A stretch of DNA of 64,000 bases from Cordylochernes scorpioides (GCA_030710605.1 CP092877.1:75127571-75191570), one strand, 5' to 3'; shown: positions 1 to 9,772, counted from the first letter of the stretch. Made by a program: numbers and translations. The notes: generated by a model from the sequence alone, not told the origin.

Positions 1-437
1 AATATATTTGACAAAACTCTATCAAAAATATAAATATTTTTTTGCTACATGTTTTAATTTGCATATACCTATTTTACATATCTCAGATTGTATTTAAAAA
101 TCGTTAACCATTTCTTCTAACTTTTGGCGAAATGGTGCTTTATTAATTAACGATTTGATATTATTAGGATTCTTTCCTGGTATACAAAAATGAAAAATAC
201 GTGTAGATCAGTTATACTTTTCAATTAATCAAACAATTTGGCTGCTGAATTTCTGATTCTGGTACAGCGCCATCTAGGGAATGAAATTGTAACTAAAATC
301 AATTTCGAAATTTTCAATATTTGCCATAAAAAATCCCATTGCATTCTGAACACAATGGTGTTTACCGCATTGCTCTAGCGCAAATACTCGCGGAGTTATT
401 AATTTTTAAAGTTGTGCGGGACTTTTGGATCACCCTG
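1..437 (+). mobile_element. End of a DUF4817-type DNA transposon (partial, runs off the window)
   Basis: Read on the minus strand from 437 inward, this begins with CAGGGTGATCCAAAAGTCCC and matches the left inverted repeat of the 39996-49377 element throughout, then continues past it into that element's 3' flank. TA follows at 438. The similarity implies a second copy of the same family whose transposase, if present, would lie left of the window on the plus strand. Confidence 0.75.
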
Positions 438-477
438 TATATATGAAAAAACAATAGAAAAATAATAATAATAAGTG

Positions 478-720
478 GGTCAGGTGTTGATATTAAAAAT
501 AAAAAAAGCATATCCTGACCAGAAACACATGTGCTTTACAGAAGGCAGAGCGCCATCTAGTGGAACAGAAATCAACTAAACATTGATTTAGCCTGTTCCC
601 TGATATTTGGCCAACCCAGGTAATTAAAAAAAAATAAATGAATAGTTGATATTTATTCCGATAGATGGCGCAAGTAATCAAAATCAGTTTCCCGATCAAG
701 AGATAACCATTTTCTTAATT
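478..720. repeat. Palindromic repeat families B and A, fused fragments
   Basis: Bases 483-620 match family B (palindrome at 21461-21661): a segment with GCGCCATCTAGTGGAACAG followed by the sequence that precedes the hammerhead in full copies. It joins at about 640 to a family A arm (GATAGATGGCGCAAG). No ribozyme core is retained. Confidence 0.6.
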
Positions 721-1137
721 TATCACTGTAAACCTTATTTTTTCATCTTAATCAAAGTATATTTAGGAATTTTTTAAAGATCGCTTAACCAAGAGTTAAA
801 TGAACCTATTTTCTATAAATGAAAGTTTATAAATAAAGGACGAATTTAGATGCAATATAGCAACCTTCATAAACTGAAAAATAATTTATTCAAGAGTTAT
901 GGCCTTTAAAAATATTGATGAATATTAGTATAAAAAAGTATTCATTATCACAGGTTTGAAGATTTCGACAAATTACAAAAAGGTATTAATTGCATAAAAA
1001 AGTTTTCGGAAAAACTCTTTCTCAGCAATCTAAAACATAAAAAAGATAACGGAGAGAGATTATAAAGTATTTTAAAGATATATATCTTATATTCGGGTTG
1101 AGAAAATAAAAAAAAAGTAATTAATTATTATGTTTAG
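721..1137. other. No feature seen
   Basis: AT-rich sequence without a recognisable ORF or repeat. Confidence 0.4.
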
Positions 1138-1183
1138 ATTGTCGAATGGGCAGATGCCATGACCACTAGGCTACCCTGGACAT
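1138..1183 (-). pseudogene. tRNA-like fragment
   Basis: The minus strand reads GGTAGCCTAGTGGTCATGG, which resembles a polymerase III A box within a tRNA D arm, followed by a possible anticodon arm. No T arm or B box follows, so this is at most a tRNA or SINE-head fragment. Confidence 0.3.
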
Positions 1184-1403
1184 ATTTTTCCGTTCATAAA
1201 GTTAATATATGATGCCAATATATATAATAATTGTATAAACGAATGCAAGACAAAATCACCGCGAAGGTTTCTTTTTTTTAAGGCAATTTCTTTTTAAGGC
1301 AATTATCGTTTTGCACAATTACTTAATCTTTTAAAATAAATAACAATATTTAAATGAAAATATGTTTCTTTAAATAAAATAATTCGAAATATTTGATATG
1401 TTT

Positions 1404-1611
1404 TAACACAAAGCAATAACGCGCCATCTATACATATAAAATAAAAGGATTTAAAAGCGCAAATGTTTCTTTTACACATAAAACGAACTTCAATATATAT
1501 TTTTCGTCGCAGTAAGGACAGTAGAAGTTCGTTTTATGTGTAAAAGAAACATTCGCGCTTTTAAATCATTTTATTTTATATGTATAGATGGCGCGTTATT
1601 GCTTTGTGTTA
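1404..1611. repeat. Family D palindrome (long inverted repeat)
   Basis: Arms of about 88 bp (1404-1491 and 1524-1611) are near-perfect reverse complements around a ~30-bp spacer containing CAGTAAGGACAGTAGAAG. The motif GCGCCATCT sits near the outer end of each arm. Confidence 0.85.
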
Positions 1612-1683
1612 ATCTATTCCTAATGGCCTTGTCTTTATAGTTTGCTGAAGAGCATTGCTCGAAGCAAATATTTGAATGTAATT

Positions 1684-1950
1684 CTACTGTCCTTTAAGCT
1701 TATGTCCATAGTTTACTTGAAAACCATTTCTAAGATTCCATCCTTCAGTGTAGCATATAATAGCAGAATGATCCAATACAGTATTAGAGCTCTGAGAAGC
1801 GGTCTGGTGGATTAAATTGGCGAAACCGCTGGGAGGGTTCACCACTGATGAGCCAAGCCCTCCCAATATATTTTTTCATCACAGTAAGGACAGTAGAAGT
1901 TCGTTTTATGTGTAAAAGAACCATTCGCGCTTTTAAATCCTTTTATTTTA
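1684..1950 (+). repeat. Family D repeat unit with permuted hammerhead-like core
   Basis: This shares a ~250-bp unit with 10770-11045, 12190-12420 and 18375-18625. At 1817-1862 it carries TTGGCGAAACC, then GGGAGGG, then CTGATGAGCCAA, then CCCTCCC. TTGGC and GCCAA can form hammerhead stem II although GAAAC comes before CTGATGAG (see findings). Confidence 0.7.
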
Positions 1951-2082
1951 TATGTTTTATTTGTGTTCACTCTATTTCTATTTATTTGAAGTGTTATAAT
2001 TTCCATGTTTCAAAAACCTATTTCAAAAAGGTCGTTAGAAATATGTAAGGCCTGAAATAGCTTTACATGCGAACATTTATGA

Positions 2083-2156
2083 TGCCAAACGTAGCTTAAT
2101 GGTTAGGTGTGCGGCTTCGTATTTCCACAACCTTGGTTCGAAACTTAGCCTGGGTG
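2083..2156 (+). pseudogene. tRNA-like sequence (tRNA pseudogene or SINE head)
   Basis: GTAGCTTAATGGTTAGG resembles an A box and GGTTCGAAAC a B box about 35 bases later. A run of nine T follows, as in a polymerase III terminator. The acceptor arms pair poorly and I cannot assign an amino acid. Confidence 0.45.
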
Positions 2157-2462
2157 TTTTTTTTTTATATTATTGAAGCAAAGTTTTTTTTACAGTACCA
2201 AAATTTCCATACATAGGTAAAAAAAATACGAGGAAAACGATAGGCTATTTTAAATTATATATAAATTAAATATTAAAACTATATATTCAAATTATTCTGC
2301 TTAGCTCACGAACAGCGCCCTCTATCAAGGTTATAAAAACGTTTAAAATCGATATCTTCTCAAAATTTTATTAATAATATTTCGCTTAATAATTAGAATA
2401 CTTGATCTAAATCGAAATATTTATAGACGCTCGCTCGATTTGAAGATTTACACATGTGTAAA

Positions 2463-2741
2463 TTTGGTTTTCGACCACTACGACCCGGGTTCAATTCCCG
2501 CATTGGACACTTTTTTTCTGATAAAAAGAAATGCTCCAATGGCCCCCGATTCTTGCAAAAGTCCAACCCCACCAGCGAGTGCAAGTAACCAAACGGGGCT
2601 CTGGCACATTTATAAGTGCAAAGTCGAACTGCTTTTCACATGTGTAGACATGTGGTGCGCTTACAGTAAAAGCAGTCGCTAACTACCCACCATGATTATC
2701 ATGGCCTGTACCACGTGTAATAGGGATAATTAAAAAAAAAA
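2463..2741 (+). mobile_element. SINE-A copy (tRNA-derived), 5' truncated
   Basis: SINE-A consists of a tRNA-like head (B box GGTTCAATTCC here), a T-rich linker, a ~200-bp body and a 3' end CTAGGGATAAGC followed by poly(A). This copy lacks the first ~30 bases of the head and ends in a poly(A) run at about 2741. Confidence 0.85.
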
Positions 2742-2754
2742 AAGATAATTACTT

Positions 2755-2865
2755 GATATATTCCGATAGATGGCGCAAGCCATCAGTAACTTTCAGTTGA
2801 ATTCAACCATCTGATTCCAGTACAAATTATCACACTTTTCTTTGGTACAATTTTTCACATGTGTG
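2755..2865 (+). repeat. Family A fragment
   Basis: Contains GATAGATGGCGCAAGCCATC and the CACTTTTC...TTTTTCACAT segment typical of family A ends (compare 50215-50715). No ribozyme core. Confidence 0.6.
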
Positions 2866-2984
2866 ATGATTGTATTACAATATGAGAATTAGCGTTAAAA
2901 TGTTTTCACTATTATAATCCTATAGGTAGTGTATTGAGAGCGTTAACATATATATTCTATTTTTCAGTGTCGTATTGTGTTATA

Positions 2985-3325
2985 TGAAAATTCGAAACTA
3001 TTATAGACGCGTTAGATTCTTTTTGAAAATAAAACAATTTCTACTGTCCTTACTGTAATGGAAAAATTGATGAGAGGGCCTGGCTCATCAGTGGTGAACC
3101 CTCCCAGCGGTTTCGCCAGTTTAATCTACCATACCGCTGTTATATTGCAATTTTTCGAACTTCCTTTTATAGCGATACCGTTACTAGATTCTTGGAATGG
3201 GGATTTTTAGATTAACTATGGACATAGGCTTTGAGGACAGCAGAATTACATATAATTATAAATATATAATATGCTTCGAGCAATCGCTCTTCCGCAAATA
3301 TCAAATTAGAAATTGTTTAATTTTA
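2985..3325 (-). repeat. Family C repeat unit with permuted hammerhead-like core
   Basis: On the minus strand (about 3120 down to 3075) it has CTGGCGAAACC, then CTGATGAGCCAG, the family C version of the core. The flanks TACTGTCCTTACTG and TATGGACATAGGCTTTGAGG are shared with the other C copies. Confidence 0.7.
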
Positions 3326-3425
3326 GAAAGAATCATACGCGTTTAAAATAGTTTCGAATTTTGATAACAGAAGGCGCGTTAGTGCATCATAATATAAATA
3401 TTGTGTTATATATTAAGTTATTTAA

Positions 3426-3535
3426 TTAAAAAAGCATGAAAAGCCCTTCCATTATTTTTTTCATTGCAGTAAGGACAGTAGCATTTTTTTTATTTTTAAA
3501 AGAATCATACGTGTCTATAATAGTTTTGAATTTCC
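3426..3535 (+). repeat. Family C end fragment
   Basis: Contains the conserved end CATTGCAGTAAGGACAGTAG followed by GAATCATACGTGTCTATAAT. It abuts the LINE-derived sequence at 3536. Confidence 0.55.
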
Positions 3536-3742
3536 ATTGTTGTTGTTGTTGTTGTCGTGTCCAAAGAAGAGTCTCAGATGTCTCCATTGTCTCCATCACA
3601 GCAGCAGCAATATCCACTATCATTGGAAGATGGGTGCCGTTGCCACGTTAGTCACCTTAGAAAAGAACCAGAATTTGGTCAAATATTCCAAGGGTCCAGG
3701 GGGGACCGCAGGGAGGTGTGGTTGGACTTCTCCCCCCCCCCT
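3536..3742 (-). mobile_element. Internally deleted LINE-A (5' end joined to 3' end)
   Basis: On the minus strand, 3742 to about 3628 matches the 5' end of the LINE at 42207-42330. Sequence equal to the LINE 3' tail (GATAGTGGATATTGCTGCTG, ending in CAA repeats) then follows directly to 3536. The coding body is missing. This arrangement resembles RIME/SIDER-type non-autonomous elements that keep only the ends of their parent LINE. Short open frames here, including a glutamine-rich one, are by-products. Confidence 0.7.
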
Positions 3743-3955
3743 TAAAAAAGCATATATTAGATCAAAATATAATGTTTTTACCAATATTTCGGTCAATGAA
3801 CGCCAACCTTTTTCAAGGTACAACAGTTTATTTATGTCAACAACAAACTCAGCGCCAAATTGCTGTTGACAAAAATATGTTATAATACCTTGATAAAGGT
3901 TGGCGTTCAGCCAACCGAAATATTGGTAAATTCAATATACGCCTTTTTAATTAAA
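3743..3955. repeat. Family P3 fold-back repeat
   Basis: Inverted arms begin and end with AAAAAGGCATATAT-like sequence. Inside, TACCAATATTTCGG and GCCAACC...GGTTGGC occur in both orientations. The minus-strand order TTGATAAAGG, stem-loop GGTTGGC/GCCAACC, GAAA mimics the stem II plus GAAA layout of Penelope hammerheads, but the CUGAUGA box is degenerate. Confidence 0.7.
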
Positions 3956-4150
3956 GATCTATTGAAATTCGAAACTATTATAAACGCTCAAGAATCTTTT
4001 TGAAATTAAACAATTTCTACTGCCCTTACTGCAATGTAAAAATTAAAGGGAGGGCCTGGCTCATCAGTGATGAACCCTCCCAGTGGTAAGGGCAGTAGAA
4101 ATTGTTTATTTTTAAAATAAATCATACGCGTCTATAATAGTTTCGATCAT
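3956..4150. repeat. Family C fragments, partly inverted
   Basis: A minus-oriented half unit with CTCATCAGTGATGAACCCTC joins a plus-oriented end (GGCAGTAGAAATTG). One core half is lost. Confidence 0.6.
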
Positions 4151-4377
4151 AAAATTAACTTGATTAAAATTCGATATACGCGATATTTTGTGTGTTTTCT
4201 CAATATTTAAATAATACTTTAAATCAATATTAAGGTGAAAAAATCAGGATTCTAGGAATAAATTGAGAAAAAAGGCATCTCTGCGGTTTCGCCAGTTTAG
4301 GATCTATTGTTTTGGATTGTTCTATTTTTTACAAATATATATATAATACATTATAAAGGACTGCGGCGTGTGATTAT

Positions 4378-4632
4378 AAACAATACTTAAAGTTTTACCG
4401 CATAAGTTTCTTTTCTATGAAAAATCAATATTTATTTCAAAGAGAAATATTTACTATTTCTAACTTTTTGAATGAAGTATGAAACTGAAACTTCCCGTTC
4501 GCCATTACTCTTCATATTTTCACCCTTTCATACTTCATTCAAAAAGTTAGAATTAGTAAATATTTCTCTTTGAAATAAATATTGATTTTTCATAGAAAAG
4601 AAACTTATGCGGTAAAACTTTAAGTATTGTTT
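4378..4632. repeat. Family F palindrome
   Basis: Arms of about 105 bp (4382-4488 and 4528-4632) are reverse complements, including GCATAAGTTTCTTTTCTATG on one side. The ~40-bp loop contains CCCGTTCGCCATTACTC. A diverged single copy lies at 16140-16275. No ORF or ribozyme core seen. Confidence 0.75.
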
Positions 4633-4650
4633 ATATATATATATATTTTG

Positions 4651-4951
4651 CTTATCCCTAGTACACATGGTACAGGCCATGATAATCATGGTGGGTAGTT
4701 AGCGACTGCTTTTACTGTAAGCGTACCACATGTCTACACATGTGAAAAGCAGTACGACTTTGCATTTACAAATGTGCCAGAGCCCCGTTTGGTTACTTGC
4801 ACTCGCTGGTAGGGTTGGACTTTTGCAAGAATCGGGGGCCATTGGAGCATTTTTTTTCTTAAACAGAAAAAAAAGTGTCCAATGCGGGAATCGAACCCGG
4901 GGCGTAGTGGTCGAAAACCAAACGGTTTAACCAGCCTTCTACCGACCCCCA
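4651..4951 (-). mobile_element. SINE-A copy, nearly full length
   Basis: Starts at 4951 (minus) with the tRNA-like head (GGGGGTCGGTAGAAGGCTGG), B box GGTTCGATTCC, and runs to CTAGGGATAAGC at about 4652. Confidence 0.9.
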
Positions 4952-5062
4952 AATATTAACTTCTGCGAATATAAAAAATCTCAAATTTATAAACTTTTAC
5001 GGTAATAACCCTGAAAGGAAAAATATCCATTTATTCAAAAAACAAATATTCAATTCAAAAAA

Positions 5063-5212
5063 ATTGATTTAAAAAAACTCGATCGGTATGAAAAATTCGA
5101 GAAATGTAGAAGAAACGAATTCCCAATTAAATATAGAGAGATTTTCCTGCCTGAAGGGGTTGCTCAATTAGACAGTGTTACTAGGGAGAGATTGAAACAA
5201 CTTTATTATTAA
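5063..5212 (+). CDS. Unidentified 49-codon open frame
   Basis: This frame opens without an ATG and ends at TAA 5210-5212. The end of the peptide (KYREIFLPEGVAQLDSVTRE) has a composition unlike random AT-rich translation. I do not recognise a family. It stops just before the TRIM-like element, so it could be a remnant of an older transposon or a terminal exon. Chance cannot be excluded. Confidence 0.2.
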   Translation: MDLKKLDRYEKFEKCRRNEFPIKYREIFLPEGVAQLDSVTRERLKQLYY

Positions 5213-5239
5213 AATGTCCATATAAAGTTTTATAAGGTT

Positions 5240-5940
5240 TTAAATACTAATTATTAATTTTATTATATTTATTAACAAAGTGGTCGTTTTTATGTTTATA
5301 TTTTGCTACTCTGTAAATTCCCCTCGTAGATTATTTTTGTTTATCATTCATAGTTTGTTCTTGTCTGAAATAAATTGTTGTCTCCTCCCGAAGTTGATCT
5401 TCCCTAATTTTCCACGTGGCATTTTGGTGGAGATACTGGGTAAATTAGGGAAGACAAACTGAAGACCGCCGAGAAGACCTTGAAGCCATGGGTGCTGTGA
5501 TCTACATTTTCGGAGATTGACTCCAGGATTCCACCGCCGTGTCAAAGCCAAGACTTCCCTCGAAGATGATGATGTCCCTATAGACGACGATACGACAACA
5601 AAGCCGCTCTTCACGCCGCAAAAAAAAAAAAAAAAGGACGCAAAGGTACTAAGGACAAAGTTCCAAGACTTCGATGGAATCCTTGGCAGAAGCACGTCCG
5701 ATCCATGTCAGTATCTACAATAATTGCTAGCTGTGGGTCACAACTCCCATAAGGAAGAAGCTATGTAACAAAGTATTTATTAATTTTATTAACAGAGTGG
5801 TCATTTTTATGTTTATATTTTTGCTGCTCTGTAAATTTCCCTCGTGGCTTATCTTTTGTTTATCACTCATAGTTTGTTCTTGCCTGAAATAAATTGTTGT
5901 CTCATCCTGAAGTTGGTCTTCCCTAAATTTCCACGTGGCA
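5240..5940 (+). mobile_element. Small TRIM-like LTR retrotransposon
   Basis: Two direct repeats (about 5240-5421 and 5764-5940) share TTCTTGTCTGAAATAAATTG-like sequence and both end in CCACGTGGCA. The second begins TGTAACAAAG, so the LTR is TG...CA with an AATAAA signal. Immediately after LTR1 comes TTTTGGTGGAGATACTGGG, which fits a tRNA primer-binding site (TGG complementary to a CCA end). The ~340-bp interior is too short for gag-pol. A solo LTR of the family lies at 38720-38877. Confidence 0.65.
5517..5723 (+). CDS. Short ORF inside the TRIM-like element
   Basis: A 68-codon frame between the two LTRs. It has an acidic stretch (LEDDDVPIDDDTTTK) followed by a lysine run encoded by a poly(A) tract. 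There is no gag, protease or RT motif. It may be a remnant of a gag N-terminus or fortuitous. Confidence 0.25.
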   Translation: MTPGFHRRVKAKTSLEDDDVPIDDDTTTKPLFTPQKKKKKDAKVLRTKFQDFDGILGRSTSDPCQYLQ

Positions 5941-6290
5941 AAAATATGAGGCATTAGCGCGCCATCTGTTATCAAAATTCGAAACTATTATAGACGCGTA
6001 TGATTCTTTTTAAAAATAAACAATTTCTACTGTCCTTACTGCAATGGAAAAATTAAAGGGAGGGCCTGGCTTATCATACACATTCCAAGAGTCTAGCATC
6101 AGTATCACTATAAAAAACGATCGAAAAATTCAATATAAAAGCGCTATGGTAGATTAAACTGGCGAAACCGCTGGGAGGGTTCACCACTGATGAGCCAGGC
6201 CTTCCCTTTAATTTTTCCATTGCAGTAAAGGCAGTATAAATTGTTTATTTTTAAAATGTATCATACGCGTCTATAATAGTTTCGAATTTT
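5941..6290. repeat. Family C palindrome
   Basis: A minus-oriented C end (GCGCGCCATCTGTTATC at 5957) faces a plus-oriented C unit with AAACTGGCGAAACCGCTGGG and CACTGATGAGCCAGGCC (about 6148-6205). The arms are inverted copies. Confidence 0.75.
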
Positions 6291-6394
6291 AAATATATAT
6301 GTGAAATAATTTCAAAAAAATAAAATTTGAAACGCTCAATCAATACTTAATCTTTTTTTCTATTTTTTTACATATATATAAATATTAAAAACAA

Positions 6395-6520
6395 ATTAGA
6401 CTTATCCTGAACACTAACATTAGTGTTTTATTGATAGCAGAGCGCCATCTAGTGGAACAGAAATCAACTAAACATTGATTGAACTTGTTTCCTGATATTT
6501 AACTAACTCATTTTCTTAAT
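6395..6520. repeat. Family B fragment
   Basis: Contains AGAGCGCCATCTAGTGGAAC and AACTAAACATTGATTGAAC, then breaks off before the ribozyme region. Confidence 0.6.
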
Positions 6521-6639
6521 AAATCATGAAAAGTCAACCAACGAAATATGAAATTTTTGCTGAAAGGAATTTTGTTTATAAATATAAAGGTAGCTTCTCA
6601 CGTCAAAATAGATGCTAAAACACGTCACATTTAGATATA

Positions 6640-7105
6640 TTTTTAAAAGGAAAGGTGTATAGACATAAGAATAGCATGCTCCCTCAATATGGAAGTAAGT
6701 CTTGCATCGCCTGTGGGTCCGGCGACCTGTCGCTGGTTCACCGGTACTGGTCCTGCCGCTACCTCAGGTCTCTCATCCGGGAAGCATTTACCATAATCGG
6801 GCGGCCCCCTGACCTGCAGGGCTGGGTCTTCGGGCATGGCCTAGACGATGACGCCCTGGCCATCCTGGTGTCTGCCAAGACACACATCTATAGGTACTTC
6901 CTCGGTGTGGAACTGAGGAGTGAAGACCTTGTCTGGAGGAGGACTCTCTCAAGATGGGGAAACCTTCCTTGCTGAAGACATTTGTACACAACTATATATA
7001 TATTCCCCTACACTTTATATGCCCTTTTACTCTTTTATTTTTTCTCCTTTGTAAAATTTGATAAAAAGAATCAATAAAATTGTTTAAATTGTCAATTGTC
7101 AACAT
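6640..7105 (+). pseudogene. LINE-B fragment: C-terminal end of ORF2 and 3' UTR
   Basis: A frame to 6975 encodes a cysteine/histidine knuckle (CIACGSGDLSLVHRYWSC) followed by a leucine-rich tail ending in RRTLSRWGNLPC. This arrangement is typical of the extreme C-terminus of Jockey/R1-like non-LTR retrotransposon polyproteins. No reverse transcriptase precedes it, so the copy is 5' truncated, as LINE insertions usually are. The 3' UTR runs to AATAAAATTG at about 7075. The region is clearly more GC-rich than its surroundings. Confidence 0.65.
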
Positions 7106-7109
7106 TAAG

Positions 7110-7425
7110 TGATATTCTAGCCACAATGGTTTCTATCATATCATCAGCTAAAACAGTATTTTCGACAGATTCTGTCGATTTTCTCACTCTGTAGAATGCT
7201 AGCCGTACGGACTATAGCTCGACAATGTAGCTTACAGATTTGCCTCCTGTCTGAATTCTCCGTAGCTCATTTTAGAATGAATTCACTAATGTTACTCTAC
7301 CTGCTTTGAATAGATAGAATCAAGTAAAATCATGTTTATGTGTATTATTAAAAAGTAGAGTTAACTTTTATGTCATTCGTATATATATATTGCTCTTTCA
7401 CAAAAATACAATTAGATTTGTTTGG
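7110..7425. other. No feature seen
   Basis: Ordinary AT-rich sequence. Confidence 0.35.
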
Positions 7426-7429
7426 TTTA

Positions 7430-7946
7430 TTGTTGTTGTTGTCGTGCCCAATGAAGGGCCTCAGATGTTTCCATGTATCTCTATCACAGCACTCTCAATG
7501 TCCTCTATCTTGGATGTGTAAAACTGCTGTTCTGGGTCCATGTCAATTTTCTGTTGTTTTCGTGTTCAATGAAGAGTCTCAGATGTCTCCATACATCTCT
7601 ATCACAGCAGTCGCAATGTCCACTATCTTGTGTGTGTAAAGCTGCTGCTCTGGGCCCATGTCAATTTTTTGTTGTTGTTGTCGTATGCAATGAAGAGCCT
7701 CAGATGTCTCCATACATCTCTATCACAGCAGTCGTTCTCTATCTTGGGTGTGTAAAGTTGCTGTTCTGTGTCCACGTCAATTTTCTGTTTTTGTTGTGTC
7801 CAATGAAGAGCCGCAGATGTCTTCATGCATCTCTATCACAGCAGTCGCAATGTCCACTATCTTGTGTGTGTAAAGCTGCTGCTCTGGTTCCATGTCAATT
7901 TTCTACAATGCTGCGGCCATTGCTGGGCATGAGAATATATGGGTAG
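7430..7946 (-). repeat. LINE-A 3' tails in tandem (about four diverged units)
   Basis: On the minus strand, sequence matching the LINE ORF2 C-terminus (7946 to about 7905) is followed by about four diverged tail units, each ending in CAA repeats. This is the same arrangement as 33775-35293 but older. Open frames through it on either strand are incidental. Confidence 0.8.
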
Positions 7947-7949
7947 GTG

Positions 7950-8310
7950 TTAGTTCTTCACCATTTAGGTTATTATATCATTCATTATCAGGGAATATAT
8001 TAATCTTAGAGGATTGGTGTAGTTAGAAATAAGAGAAGAAAGGAGAGCTGAAGAGATTAAGGTATCGGCCTACCATCTATCAACATCAGAATATGATATC
8101 ATCAGTCACCTAGCAACACTACACCATGGGGGAACTCAACTTGCAACCTTACACCATGGGATATCTCCAGCTTGGCCCCAACACCAACCTAGAAATACGA
8201 TATCTTCTCTTGTATAGTGTCTATACCTCTATGGATACAATTTATAAACAATTCAAATTTTAAAAAAGATAGTATAACATATATAGATAAAGAATTCTTC
8301 CTGATTGAAA
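7950..8310. other. No gene; short internal duplication only
   Basis: ACACCATGGGGGAACTC and TTACACCATGGGATATC suggest a ~33-bp imperfect duplication near 8120-8160. Nothing else is recognisable. Confidence 0.3.
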
Positions 8311-8363
8311 TTAAACGAAAAACATGGTGAAGGAAGACGAGTTTCTTTTATTGATGCATAGGT

Positions 8364-8700
8364 GCAAGCTTTCGGGTAAAACCCCTTCAACAGGCGAGCA
8401 ATGAAGAGCGACTTATAAGAACTATGGTACAAATGGTAGGAAGGAAAAAATATATATAAAAAGGAACATGTGGGAGGTTTAAATAAAGGACAGGAGAGGA
8501 TGATAAGCTTCTGTAAGATCTATTTTTCTATTGATGCTGTTCAGTTTGTGGGATACTATGGATTCTAGAATAAGTCTTTGGTGTAAGATATGTATGTGCC
8601 TGTAATGTTTGTGGGTGAATCTGACTACCAAACATCTTTTCTAAAGAATTCCACTTTCGTATTCAGCATCTTGATGGTTAAATCTGTTTGTAGAGAGATC
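8364..8700 (-). pseudogene. Penelope-like element 1 fragment: end of GIY-YIG ORF and 3' repeat
   Basis: From 8613 to a stop at 8479-8481 (minus) the translation contains HQRLILESIVSHKLNSINRK. It aligns with the C-terminal tail of the 54-kb Penelope copy (YQRLILEAMISLQCNSINRH). Downstream at 8396-8364 is CTGTTGAAGGGG, loop, CCCGAAAGC, the stem-loop plus GAAA signature of Penelope terminal repeats. Upstream coding sequence is absent or decayed. Confidence 0.65.
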
Positions 8701-8879
8701 GAGGGAAAGAACTAATGTCTGTTTACATTCTTCATCGTCTTATTGGCCTATCACCTAAAAGAAAGATATTACAGTGCTCTTTATTAACAATTAACATAAT
8801 TTTATTGACATCTTGTCAATACATCCAAAATTGCATAGTCTACACTATTTAAAAAATAGTATTTCTACATGCATGATAC

Positions 8880-9010
8880 TATGTTACGATGCACTAGCAT
8901 GCCATCTGTTATCAAATTTCGTATTTCGATAAACGTAATATAATTGTTCGAATAAAAGCCACAAATTGATATTTGCGGAAGAGCGATTGCTCGAAGCATA
9001 TTATATATTT
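8880..9010. repeat. Family C end fragment
   Basis: Contains TGCCATCTGTTATCAAATTT and the inverted C terminus GAAGAGCGATTGCTCGAAGC. Confidence 0.55.
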
Positions 9011-9029
9011 ATAATTGTAAATGAATAAA

Positions 9030-9120
9030 ACAAAGCTTCGAGGGCTGCGTATCTTTTATTAGAACGAATATAATACTAGCTTTCAGGCACATACGCCCTT
9101 CTACAGGAATTAATGAAACA
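9030..9120 (-). repeat. Penelope-type terminal-repeat fragment
   Basis: The minus strand (9106 to 9076) reads CCTGTAGAAGGGC, loop, GCCTGAAAGC. This is the same signature as 8396-8364, with the same A-to-U change at core position 6 of a hammerhead. Confidence 0.5.
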
Positions 9121-9189
9121 ATAATCCGACTAGTTTGAAATAGGTTTTATATACACGTAACTGTTGTTTTGCATATCAATTTATAATTT

Positions 9190-9465
9190 ATAATTGTATA
9201 TAATTCTGCTGTCCTCAAAGCTTATATCCATAGTTCATCTAAAATACCCATTCGAAGAGTCTAGCATCAGTATCACTATAAAAGAAAGTTCCAAAAATGC
9301 AATATAACAGCGGTATGGTAGATTAAACTGACGAACTGGTTCACCACTGATGAGTAAGGCCCTCCCATTAATTTTTCCATTGCAGTAAGGACAGTAGAAA
9401 TTGTTTTATTTTAAAAAGAATCATACGTGTCTAAAATAGTTTCGTATTATGATACTATGTACAAT
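9190..9465 (+). repeat. Family C copy, core damaged
   Basis: Shares AGTCTAGCATCAGTATCACT and GCAGTAAGGACAGTAG with other C copies. The GAAAC box is interrupted (AAACTGACGAACTGG) and CTGATGAGTAAGG replaces CTGATGAGCCAGG. Confidence 0.65.
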
Positions 9466-9719
9466 GAATATGGCACCTCTGCCATCACTGTAGAGTTTGG
9501 TGAAGAATCACCAGTGGGTCTTCAGAGAGTGATGGTATAAAAGGCCTTAGCTAACACATTACGTTTAAATCTTGTTATCATAGATGGTAATTTGGTCAAC
9601 CACTGTTATATTCCTAAAGTTTCACTGGCCGTGGTTTTACCTTTTCTTTGAATCTTTCGCCGCTCCCTGACAATCTAGAGTTATTGTCTATCGTCGCCAT
9701 CCGGTATCAAAATAACTTT

Positions 9720-9772
9720 ACTAGGTGCCACTCAAAATAAGCAACCTATCTTATGATATTTACAACAATGAA
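9720..9772 (-). repeat. SINE-B 3'-end fragment
   Basis: GTGCCACTCAAAATAAGCAA and TTATGATATTTACAACAATG match the ends of the copies at 19194 and 25714. The tRNA-like head is missing. Confidence 0.5.

Noticed and set aside
3426-3651. Glutamine-rich ORF
   Set aside because: It is the CAA/CAG-type tail of LINE-A read in an arbitrary frame.
3743-3955. P3 family as a true hammerhead
   Set aside because: The stem-loop plus GAAA is present, but the box before it reads TTGATAAA or TTGAAAAA instead of CUGANGA.
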